From Flavobacteriia bacterium (lineage in GTDB: Bacteria > Bacteroidota > Bacteroidia > Flavobacteriales > Flavobacteriaceae), in NCBI GenBank assembly GCA_011330545.1, contig DRQI01000192.1:1-14229 (forward strand): DNA of 14,229 nt, written 5' to 3'. Position 1 is the stretch's first letter. Each line of letters starts with the position of its first letter. Below the pieces are notes generated by a model, which was not told the origin of the DNA, searched no databases, and worked only from the letters and a program-made list of their open reading frames with translations. Both the position numbers and the translations under genes were made by a program. Below, one piece after another: positions 7,747 to 14,229 of the stretch.

Positions 7747-8532
7747 TTAGAGGCCACTGGTATATCCTTTCATAATACCGCGTTGCGAATTACGAATAAA
7801 TGTAATGACATCATCTCTTTCGGTAGTGGCTTCTAGTTCTGCTTCTATGATTTCTAATGCTTGTGTGGTATTATTATTTTTTTGGAATAAAATTCTGTAA
7901 ATATTTTGAATCTCATTTATTTTTGACGATTCGAAACCGCGGCGCCGCAATCCGATAGAGTTAATGCCTACATACGATAATGGTTCTTTAGCGGCTTTGG
8001 TATAAGGCGGCACATCTTTTCGTACCAAAGAGCCTCCCGAAACCATGACGTGTTTACCAATATGGATAAATTGGTGTACTCCTGATAGTCCTCCTATGAT
8101 GGCATATTCGCCAATTTCTACATGCCCGGCTAAGGTCACCCCATTTACGATGATTACATTTTCTTTGATGATACAATCATGGGCAACGTGTGCTGTGGCC
8201 ATAATCAGGCAATTTTTGCCGATTTCTGTCTTGCCATACGCTTTGGTGCCCCTATTGATGGTAACGCATTCTCTAATAGTAGTATTATCGCCAATAATGA
8301 CCAATGAATCTTCGTCTTCAAATTTTAAGTCTTGTGGTATTGCCGAAATAACGGCTCCGGGAAAAATTCTGCAATTCTTTCCGATACGTGCCCCTTCCAT
8401 TATGGTTACGTTGGAACCAATCCATGTACCTGAACCTATGGTGACATTATTATGGATGGTTGTAAACGGTTCTACCACTACATTGGTGGCAATTTTTGCC
8501 CCCGGATGTATATATGCTAACGGTTGATTCAT
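7747..8532 (-). CDS. lpxA: UDP-N-acetylglucosamine O-acyltransferase
   Basis: LpxA carries out the first step of lipid A synthesis in the cytoplasm, moving a 3-hydroxyacyl chain from ACP to the 3-OH of UDP-GlcNAc. The 261-residue protein has the left-handed beta-helix (hexapeptide repeats, about 10-185) and a C-terminal helical part (about 190-261) with the signature GLRRRGF at 194-200. The catalytic His118 lies in AHVAHDC. The other histidines known in E. coli LpxA (His122, 144 and 160) correspond to His115, His137 and His153. The residue matching E. coli Gly173, which limits acyl length, is Gly166. This is consistent with long acyl chains rather than the C10 chains of enzymes that have a bulky residue there. 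The gene starts 1 bp after the lpxC-fabZ stop (TAAC-ATG), so translation is probably coupled. Confidence 0.97.
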   Translation of the reverse strand: MNQPLAYIHPGAKIATNVVVEPFTTIHNNVTIGSGTWIGSNVTIMEGARIGKNCRIFPGAVISAIPQDLKFEDEDSLVIIGDNTTIRECVTINRGTKAYGKTEIGKNCLIMATAHVAHDCIIKENVIIVNGVTLAGHVEIGEYAIIGGLSGVHQFIHIGKHVMVSGGSLVRKDVPPYTKAAKEPLSYVGINSIGLRRRGFESSKINEIQNIYRILFQKNNNTTQALEIIEAELEATTERDDVITFIRNSQRGIMKGYTSGL

Positions 8533-8533
8533 G

Positions 8534-9928
8534 TTACTTTTCCTTTTTTGTTATTTGTGCCATCAGTTGTGCTTCTATCACTAATTTATCATTGGCATAA
8601 CCGTATGCTTGCATGTGGCAGATTCCCCTTCTGATAGGTTCCATCAATTCGGCTTTAAAAATTAAAGTATCTCCCGGCAATACCCTTCTTTTAAATTTCA
8701 CTTTATCCATTTTCATAAAAAGGGTCAAGTAATTTTCAGGATCGGGTACCGTGCTCAGTAATAAAATACCACCGGTTTGTGCCATTGCTTCAATTTGTAA
8801 GACTCCCGGCATTATCGGTGCATTCGGAAAGTGCCCTACAAAAAAGGGCTCATTCATCGTTACATTTTTCATGCCCACTACGTGTTTGTCACTTAATTCA
8901 AGAATCCTGTCAATCAATAAAAAGGGTGGCCTATGGGGTAAAATACTCATGATTTGATGTATGTCCATCAGTGGAGGTTGGCTCAAATCAAATTGCGGAA
9001 CATTATTGCGTTTTTCTATCCTAATAATTTTAGATAGTTTTTTGGCAAATTGTGTATTGATACTATGGCCGGGTTTATTAGCAATGACTTTTCCCCTTAT
9101 TCTTATTCCCACCAATGCCAAATCGCCAATAACATCTAACAATTTATGCCTAGCGGCTTCATTGGGCCAATGCAGGGTCAAGTTATCTAAAATACCGTTG
9201 GGTTTTACTTTGATATTGTCTTTTTTAAATGCCGAGCTCAGTTTTTGCATTGTTTCATTAGACAGAGGCTTGTCTACATATACTATGGCATTGTTTAAAT
9301 CGCCGCCTTTGATTAAATTATTGTCGAGCAGCATTTCTATTTCGTGTAAGAAACTAAATGTCCTTGCCGTTGCAACTTCTTTTTTAAATTCAGAAATATG
9401 TTTGATACTGGCATTTTGTGTCCCCAACACTTTGGTGCCGAAATCAACCATGGCAGTCACTTCATAAGTATCTGAGGGCATTACCATAATTTCACTTCCT
9501 GATGCCTCGTCTTTATAAGAGATGATATCTTTTACAACATATTCTTCAATTTCGGCATCTTGTTCTTCAATTCCGGCCTCTTCCAAGGCTTCAATAAAAA
9601 ATTTTGAAGAGCCATCCATAATCGGAGGTTCGGCGGCATTCAGTTCAATACAAATATTATCAATATCCATGCCTACTACAGCTGCCAATACGTGTTCAGA
9701 GGTATTGATTTTAACACCATTCTTTTCAAGGTTGGTACCCCGTTGTGTATCTACAACATATTCGGCTTTTGCTTCAATAATCGGGTTTCCTTCTAAATCT
9801 ACTCGCGTAAAAGTAAAACCATAATTTTCTGGAGCAGGTTTAAAAGTAATGGTCACATCTTTACCTGTATGTAGCCCTACGCCTGATAGGGATACTGCTT
9901 TTTTTATAGTTTTCTGTTTTGTGCTCAT
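8534..9928 (-). CDS. lpxC-fabZ: Fused LpxC deacetylase and FabZ dehydratase
   Basis: One 464-residue chain holds two enzymes. Residues 1 to about 305 are LpxC, the zinc deacetylase that commits UDP-acyl-GlcNAc to lipid A: SEHVLAA gives Glu78 and His79, ARHKLLDVIGD gives His261 and Asp265 (the zinc ligands are His79, His261 and Asp265), and His288 in KPGHSIN is the expected acid-base residue. Residues of about 315-464 are FabZ, the 3-hydroxyacyl-ACP dehydratase: LPHRPPFLLIDRI at 330-342, catalytic His366 in FVGHFP, and Glu380 in VLQIEAMAQ. All key residues are present in both halves. The fusion is typical of Bacteroidota. LpxA and LpxD draw 3-hydroxyacyl-ACP from the same pool that FabZ dehydrates, so joining the two enzymes sets a fixed ratio at this branch point. 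The ATG overlaps the lpxD stop by one base (TAATG), which is typical of translational coupling. Confidence 0.97.
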   Translation of the reverse strand: MSTKQKTIKKAVSLSGVGLHTGKDVTITFKPAPENYGFTFTRVDLEGNPIIEAKAEYVVDTQRGTNLEKNGVKINTSEHVLAAVVGMDIDNICIELNAAEPPIMDGSSKFFIEALEEAGIEEQDAEIEEYVVKDIISYKDEASGSEIMVMPSDTYEVTAMVDFGTKVLGTQNASIKHISEFKKEVATARTFSFLHEIEMLLDNNLIKGGDLNNAIVYVDKPLSNETMQKLSSAFKKDNIKVKPNGILDNLTLHWPNEAARHKLLDVIGDLALVGIRIRGKVIANKPGHSINTQFAKKLSKIIRIEKRNNVPQFDLSQPPLMDIHQIMSILPHRPPFLLIDRILELSDKHVVGMKNVTMNEPFFVGHFPNAPIMPGVLQIEAMAQTGGILLLSTVPDPENYLTLFMKMDKVKFKRRVLPGDTLIFKAELMEPIRRGICHMQAYGYANDKLVIEAQLMAQITKKEK

Positions 9929-10962
9929 TAATTTTCGATTTGCTTTTTTAACATCTTTTCTAATTCATGAACTTTATCATTTAGTTTTGATAAATTTTTA
10001 AAGTGCACATACGATTTATTATAATCTGAATACGGTAATGCCGGGCTGCCTTGCACGGCTTCATTATCTTTGACGTTTCTACTAATACCTGATTGTGCCT
10101 GAATACGTACATTGTTGCCAATGGTTAAATGCCCCACAATGCCAACTTGCCCGCCTATCAAACAGCTCTCGCCAATTTTGGTAGAACCTGCAATACCGGT
10201 CTGTGCGGCAATGACGGTATTTTTACCAATTTCTACATTATGGGCTATTTGAATTTGGTTGTCTAATTTCACGCCTTTTCTAATAATGGTTGCACCTAGT
10301 GTTGCCCTATCTATAGTAGTTGCGGCACCAATATCTACATTGTCTTCGATAATTACGTTGCCTGTTTGGGGTACTGATTTGTAAACGCCTTTTTTGTCAG
10401 GAACAAATCCAAAACCGTCACAACCGATAATTACTCCTGAATGCAGGATACAATTTTTGCCGATAATCGATTCTGAATAAATCTTAGTCCCTGCAAAAAG
10501 GATAGTATTATCACCAATCGTTACATTGTCTCCAATAAATACATTGGGATATATTTTTACGTCATTGCCTAGGGTTGTATTCTCGCCTATATAGGTAAAG
10601 GCACCGATATATACATTTTCGCCAATAGTGGCAGATTCACTAATAAAACTAGGCTGTTCGATTCCGGTTTTTTTCAGTTTTACCTGATTGTAATATTCTA
10701 ACAAGGTAGAAAATGCTTTGTATGAATCGTCTACTTTTATCAAGGTAGTAGAGATTTCTTTTTCGGGTACAAAACTTTTATTGACTATGGTAACAGAAGC
10801 TTTTGTAGTATAGAGGAATGAAGTGTATTTCGGATTGGACAAAAAAGTTAACGAGCCACTCTCGCCTTCTTCAATTTTTGAGAGTTTAAAAACTTCTTCA
10901 TTTGGATTCCCATCAACTTCTCCGTCAAGAATTTCTGAGATTTGTTTAGCTGTAAATTTCAT
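9928..10962 (-). CDS. lpxD: UDP-3-O-(3-hydroxyacyl)glucosamine N-acyltransferase
   Basis: LpxD adds the second 3-hydroxyacyl chain, at the 2-amino group of UDP-acylglucosamine, in the third step of lipid A synthesis. The 344-residue protein has the N-terminal uridine-binding domain (1 to about 100, FLSNPKY at 40-46), the left-handed beta-helix (about 110-305), and a C-terminal helix with heptad-like Leu/Lys spacing (about 318-341) that would pack in the trimer. The expected active-site histidine is His241 in DNQIQIAHN, and the second conserved histidine is His278 in [13 protein letters not shown] at 182-186 and [12 protein letters not shown] at 212-223 match true LpxD, so this copy, not the 306-residue one at 5533-6453, is the canonical enzyme. 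The stop overlaps the lpxC-fabZ start. The upstream HD gene ends 42 bp away. TACTTTTG, a promoter-like element, ends 5 bases before the ATG. Confidence 0.95.
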   Translation of the reverse strand: MKFTAKQISEILDGEVDGNPNEEVFKLSKIEEGESGSLTFLSNPKYTSFLYTTKASVTIVNKSFVPEKEISTTLIKVDDSYKAFSTLLEYYNQVKLKKTGIEQPSFISESATIGENVYIGAFTYIGENTTLGNDVKIYPNVFIGDNVTIGDNTILFAGTKIYSESIIGKNCILHSGVIIGCDGFGFVPDKKGVYKSVPQTGNVIIEDNVDIGAATTIDRATLGATIIRKGVKLDNQIQIAHNVEIGKNTVIAAQTGIAGSTKIGESCLIGGQVGIVGHLTIGNNVRIQAQSGISRNVKDNEAVQGSPALPYSDYNKSYVHFKNLSKLNDKVHELEKMLKKQIEN

Positions 10963-11004
10963 TCTTGCAAAAGTATAAAAAAAATATGCAACTGTAGTTT
11001 TTAA

Positions 11005-12213
11005 TTATTTAGGATAATATACAAAGTGCTTTACTACCGGTTTTGTCAATGCCATTAGGTTTAAATGGTCTGATGCATCGGTAATATCTTGTATTTTTCC
11101 TGATTTATATACGATGTTTATAGCATTCTCATTTAAAGTATATGCTTGATTTTCAATGACTCCCGAATGTACAAAATAATCTGCAAACCCATTGTTTACA
11201 GCTAGTTTTTTTGAAGTTTTTTTCTTAATAGCCGCTATTTCTGCCGCTGAAAACGGTTCGTTTTGAATTCTGATTTTCGGAAAATTTCTATAAATCAATG
11301 CCTTTGACAAAGCTGACAGGATGTTGTCTCTATGTTGTGTCCACTCTTTTACCGCCATGATAATATCATAGTCATCTATTTCAGAAAACCGTTGTAGTGT
11401 ATGGCTGTCAAAATTAGTTATATCACCGCCTGCTAAAAAATAGTACAAGGCACTGCTGCAGCCCACTTCGGTACCTTCTTGAATCAATTCTTTAGCTCTT
11501 TTTAAAATCTTAACTAGTATATAATCAGCTACTAAACTCGTTTTATGTAAATAAACTTGCCAATACATAAGTCGCCTTGAAACAATGAATTTTTCAACAG
11601 AATAAATTCCTTTTTCTTCTACTACTAAATTGTTATCAACAATACTGAACATCGAGATAATTCTTTCGGTATTGATATTGCCTTCGGTAACTCCGGTATA
11701 AAAACTATCGCGTTTTAGGTAATCTAGCCTGTCAATATCCAGCTGGCTTGCTACCAATTGATTGAAAAACGGGCGGTGGTATTTCCCTTTAAAAATTTCA
11801 ATAGCCAATGTCAATGCCCCGTCAAACTCTTCGTTAAGCGCTTGCATAAACAACAGCGATATTTTTTCATGTTCGTTAGAAGTAACGATGCTGTGTTCTA
11901 AAGTGTGCGAAAACGGGCCGTGGCCAATATCGTGTAATAAGATAGCAATCAACAAGGCTATTTCTTCTTCTTCTGAAATTTTAACCGACTTCGTTTTGAG
12001 CACTGCAATGGTTTTTTGCATCAAATACATGGCGCCTAACCCATGTTCAAAACGTGTATGATGGGCTCCGGGATACACATAATACGATAATCCCATCTGA
12101 GAAATACGCCTTAGACGTTGAAAATAAGGATGTTCAATAATATCAAAAATTATTTCATTGGGAATACTAATAAATCCGTAAATTGGGTCGTTAAAAATTT
12201 TAAATTTGTTCAA
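11005..12213 (-). CDS. HD-domain phosphohydrolase, dNTPase/SAMHD1-like
   Basis: The 402-residue protein carries the metal-dependent HD fold of the dNTP triphosphohydrolase group. HTRFEHGLG gives His57, LLHDIGHGPFSH gives the His94-Asp95 doublet, and QLDIDRLDYLKRD gives Asp161 as the last metal ligand, with Asp164 and Tyr165 matching the conserved D-Y of the SAMHD1 nucleotide pocket. All four metal ligands are therefore present. The HD core covers about 45-240; the C-terminal 150 residues are not recognisable by eye. Related enzymes hydrolyse dNTPs or other phosphate esters; the true substrate cannot be read from the sequence. The gene is first in the minus-strand block leading into lpxD. It has its own candidate -7 box (12237-12244) and sits head-to-head with porX across 65 bp. 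Why a nucleotide phosphohydrolase precedes lipid A genes is unclear; it may simply be a conserved neighbour. Confidence 0.9.
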   Translation of the reverse strand: MNKFKIFNDPIYGFISIPNEIIFDIIEHPYFQRLRRISQMGLSYYVYPGAHHTRFEHGLGAMYLMQKTIAVLKTKSVKISEEEEIALLIAILLHDIGHGPFSHTLEHSIVTSNEHEKISLLFMQALNEEFDGALTLAIEIFKGKYHRPFFNQLVASQLDIDRLDYLKRDSFYTGVTEGNINTERIISMFSIVDNNLVVEEKGIYSVEKFIVSRRLMYWQVYLHKTSLVADYILVKILKRAKELIQEGTEVGCSSALYYFLAGGDITNFDSHTLQRFSEIDDYDIIMAVKEWTQHRDNILSALSKALIYRNFPKIRIQNEPFSAAEIAAIKKKTSKKLAVNNGFADYFVHSGVIENQAYTLNENAINIVYKSGKIQDITDASDHLNLMALTKPVVKHFVYYPK

Positions 12214-12236
12214 CTAACTAATTTTTAAATTACACA

Positions 12237-12244
12237 CAAAAATA
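12237..12244 (-). promoter_or_regulatory. Possible promoter of the HD-lpx block
   Basis: TATTTTTG on the minus strand fits TAnnTTTG exactly. The nearest TTG is 25 bases further upstream, longer than the usual 17-23. Transcription would begin near 12230 and give a short leader of about 17 bases. The whole divergent region to porX is only 65 bp, so promoters for both genes must share it. Confidence 0.4.
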
Positions 12245-12278
12245 GACCTTAATTTCGAACTAAAATAACCAAAAAGGA

Positions 12279-13826
12279 ATGAATGCAATAAAAATATTAT
12301 GGGTGGATGATGAAATTGAATTATTAAAACCTCACTTATTATTTTTAGAAAAGAAAAATTATGATGTTTCAACCTGCAATAATGGCGCCGAAGCCATTGA
12401 AAAAGTAGATGAAGAGAATTATGATATTGTTTTTTTAGATGAAAATATGCCCGGGCTTTCAGGAATTGAAACCTTATCGGAAATCAAAGCGAAACTCCCC
12501 AACCTACCCATTGTAATGATTACAAAAAGTGAGGAAGAGTATATAATGGAGGAAGCAATCGGTGCCAAAATAGCCGATTACCTGATTAAACCGGTAAATC
12601 CGAATCAGATACTATTAAGTTTAAAAAAGAACCTAGACCACTCACGGCTGGTTTCTGAGAAAACAACTTCTACTTATCAACAAGAGTTTCGCAAAATCTC
12701 ATTAGACTTGGCTATGGTCAATACTTTTGACGAATGGATAGACTTATATAAAAAACTGGTGCATTGGGAGATACAATTAGAATCTATTGCCGACCCCGGA
12801 ATGATGGAAATTTTAGAAAGCCAAAAAAACGAAGCCAACGCCCAATTTTTTAAATTTATCAAGAAAAATTATCAAGGCTGGTTTGAAGGCGAAGAAAAAC
12901 CACTTTTATCACACGAACTCTTTAAAAAAGTTATCGCACCACATATTAATAAAAACAGGGGTACTTTACTGATTGTCATTGATAATTTGCGATATGACCA
13001 ATTACGCGTATTGGAGCCTATCATTAATAATTATTATAAAAAAGAGGAAGAAATACCTTTTTACAGCATATTGCCTACGGCCACACAATATGCCCGGAAT
13101 GCTATTTTCTCTGGCTTAATGCCCTTGGAAATGGAAAAAAAACATCCTGAATATTGGAAAAATGATACTGATGAAGGCGGTAAGAACTTATTCGAAAATG
13201 AATTTTTAACAGCACAGCTACAACGCTTGAACCTAGCTGTCAAACACGAATATTTTAAAATCACCAATATGCCGAAAGGGCGTGATTTGGCAGCGAATTT
13301 CAAAGCAATTAAGAATAATGACCTAACGGTTGTTGTGTATAATTTTGTAGACATGCTTTCGCATTCTAGGACTGAAATGGAAATGATTAAAGAATTGGCC
13401 AGTGATGACAAAGCGTATCGCTCATTAACCTTGAGTTGGTTTAAAAACTCGCCATTACTCGAAATGATTCAAAAAGCACAAGAATACGGCTTGAAGCTGA
13501 TAATTACCACAGACCACGGTACTATCAATACCAAAAACCCTACAAAAGTTATCGGTGAAAAAAATATCAGCGCCAATTTGAGGTATAAAACCGGAAGGAG
13601 TTTGTCGTATGACGAGAAAGATGTATACGCCGTTAAAAACCCTAAAGATATCTTATTGCCTTCGGCTCACATGACTAGTTCATTTATCTTTGCGAAAGAA
13701 GATCTGTTTTTTGCCTATCCTAATAATTATAACCATTATGTAAAATATTATAAAAATACTTATCAACACGGAGGGGTTTCATTAGAAGAAATGATTATTC
13801 CTTGTGTAATTATGGAACCTAAATAA
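12279..13826 (+). CDS. porX: PorX: response regulator with PglZ phosphodiesterase-type domain
   Basis: PorX is the response regulator of the PorXY system that controls type IX secretion in Bacteroidota. The 515-residue protein has an intact receiver domain (1 to about 120): acidic pair Asp10-Asp11, phosphoacceptor Asp54 in FLDENMPG, Thr82, and Lys104 in IKPV. A helical linker follows (about 125-215). There is no DNA-binding domain. Instead a PglZ domain of the alkaline-phosphatase superfamily fills about 225-510: Asp235 in VIDNLRYD, the LPTATQYARNAIFSG motif with Thr267/Thr269 as the nucleophile candidates, Asp358 in NFVDMLSHSR, Asp412-His413 in TTDHG, and His497 in YQHGG. The metal-site residues all appear to be present. 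PglZ of PorX has been reported to act on cyclic and linear oligonucleotides. A purine-rich AAAAAGGA precedes the ATG; a second ATG four bases on is out of frame. No porY kinase gene or T9SS structural gene is in the window. Confidence 0.93.
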   Translation: MNAIKILWVDDEIELLKPHLLFLEKKNYDVSTCNNGAEAIEKVDEENYDIVFLDENMPGLSGIETLSEIKAKLPNLPIVMITKSEEEYIMEEAIGAKIADYLIKPVNPNQILLSLKKNLDHSRLVSEKTTSTYQQEFRKISLDLAMVNTFDEWIDLYKKLVHWEIQLESIADPGMMEILESQKNEANAQFFKFIKKNYQGWFEGEEKPLLSHELFKKVIAPHINKNRGTLLIVIDNLRYDQLRVLEPIINNYYKKEEEIPFYSILPTATQYARNAIFSGLMPLEMEKKHPEYWKNDTDEGGKNLFENEFLTAQLQRLNLAVKHEYFKITNMPKGRDLAANFKAIKNNDLTVVVYNFVDMLSHSRTEMEMIKELASDDKAYRSLTLSWFKNSPLLEMIQKAQEYGLKLIITTDHGTINTKNPTKVIGEKNISANLRYKTGRSLSYDEKDVYAVKNPKDILLPSAHMTSSFIFAKEDLFFAYPNNYNHYVKYYKNTYQHGGVSLEEMIIPCVIMEPK

Positions 13827-13830
13827 AGAG

Positions 13831-13975
13831 GTGGGCGCATAGCAGTTAACTTAAAGTATCACTTTGTGTTAAAACAGTATTAAGCTATTTATTAATAAGT
13901 TACACTTGCTATTTAAGATAAAATATATATGAAGTTTTACCAAATACCATACAGCATTGTTAGCTTACAGCCCAC
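13831..13975. repeat. Intergenic segment bounded by imperfect inverted repeats
   Basis: The 155-bp gap after porX is almost filled by a 145-bp segment. It starts with GTGGGCGCATAGCAGTTAAC (13831-13850) and ends with GTTAGCTTACAGCCCAC (13959-13975). The reverse complement of the left end aligns to the right end as GTTA, GCT, AC and GCCCAC blocks with small gaps. Inside lies a stem, TTAACTTAAAGT / ACTTTGTGTTAA (13846-13857 and 13861-13872), with one mismatch and one G-T pair. It could be a small non-coding mobile relic or a folded 3' end. I find no coding frame in it. Confidence 0.35.
13846..13872 (+). terminator. Possible terminator hairpin of porX
   Basis: TTAACTTAAAGT and ACTTTGTGTTAA pair around the 3-base loop ATC, with one mismatch and one G-T pair, 20 bp after the porX stop codon. 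No clear T-run follows, so termination is only possible, not shown. Confidence 0.3.
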
Positions 13976-13981
13976 GCTAGA

Positions 13982-14229
13982 ATGAATTATAAAAAGCACA
14001 AAACAGCACTTCAAAAAAATGAATATTCTATAGTGCCGGGTATTTATTCTGATACAGAGATTGGCCAAATTTTAAGCTATATAGAAAATGCCGGTACAGA
14101 CGGAAACTCTTTTTTAAAAGCAAAAGGCCTATTTGCTATTCGGCAACTGATGAATGTCATACCCAAATTAAGAGAAATCCTCTTCAACCAACAACTAACC
14201 GAATTGCTTTCTTTTTTATTCGGCACTAA
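13982..14229 (+). CDS. Phytanoyl-CoA dioxygenase-like protein, N-terminal fragment (cut by the window edge)
   Basis: An open frame of 82 codons starts at ATG 13982 and leaves the window without an in-frame stop (the final TAA is out of frame), so only the N-terminus is seen. It reads MNYKKHKTALQKNEYSIVPG and continues through SDTEIGQILSYIENA, then LFAIRQLMNVIPKLREILF and LLSFLFG. The tyrosine-plus-VPG opening, the helix around 24-37 and the FAIRQL segment resemble the N-terminal part of PhyH-family Fe(II)/2-oxoglutarate-dependent dioxygenases from flavobacteria. The iron ligands (HxD...H) would lie further on and cannot be checked. The match is from memory of the family. The gene follows porX in the same direction after a 155-bp gap, probably under separate control. 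Confidence 0.55.
   Translation, partial: MNYKKHKTALQKNEYSIVPGIYSDTEIGQILSYIENAGTDGNSFLKAKGLFAIRQLMNVIPKLREILFNQQLTELLSFLFGT

Noticed and set aside
7961..9830. Plus-strand open frames opposite lpxA and lpxC-fabZ (8045-8527, 8961-9467, 9522-9824)
   Set aside because: They lie inside strongly recognisable minus-strand genes, have biased composition (Ser/Ile/Pro/Leu rich) and resemble no protein family.
13831..13975. Integron attC site after porX
   Set aside because: The outer ends do not match the RYYYAAC / GTTRRRY core sites, and the sequences inside the nearest AAC and GTT do not pair. No integrase or cassette array is present.

Overview
The window is AT-rich chromosomal DNA that reads as a member of the Bacteroidota, most likely class Flavobacteriia. 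Four things point there: an LpxC-FabZ fusion gene, a PorX-type response regulator with a PglZ domain (the type IX secretion regulator), Bacteroidota promoter elements of the form TTG-N(about 21)-TAnnTTTG, and several lipoproteins with a Bacteroidota-style lipobox. Nothing in the codon use or layout marks a prophage or a plasmid. No rRNA, tRNA, CRISPR array or insertion sequence was seen.

Positions 1-4500 hold two divergent genes for exported peptidases: a large M16 zinc peptidase lipoprotein on the minus strand, whose 3' end is cut by the window edge, and an S9 prolyl-oligopeptidase-family lipoprotein on the plus strand. A 250-bp intergenic region between them carries candidate promoters for both genes and a perfect 12-bp palindrome. 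A strong hairpin terminator follows the S9 gene, where it converges with the next block.

Positions 4514-12213 are one long minus-strand block, in transcription order: HD-domain phosphohydrolase, lpxD, lpxC-fabZ, lpxA, efp, a lipoprotein of unknown function, an lpxD paralogue, sucD. The first committed steps of lipid A synthesis (LpxA, LpxC, LpxD) plus FabZ, which makes the acyl-ACP supply, sit together with overlaps or 1-bp gaps. The 81-bp lpxA-efp gap holds a perfect 9-bp stem. sucD lies behind a 146-bp repeat-bearing gap with its own possible promoter.

Positions 12279-13826 carry porX, divergent from the block across only 65 bp, so the envelope-lipid block and the T9SS regulator share one control region. 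Beyond porX is a 155-bp spacer bounded by imperfect inverted repeats, then the 5' end of a gene resembling phytanoyl-CoA dioxygenases that runs off the right edge.

Most of the window is recognisable core-type biology. I do not see a clearly new system. The best leads are the divergent LpxD paralogue with a lost second histidine, its small unknown lipoprotein neighbour, and the inverted-repeat-bounded spacer after porX.
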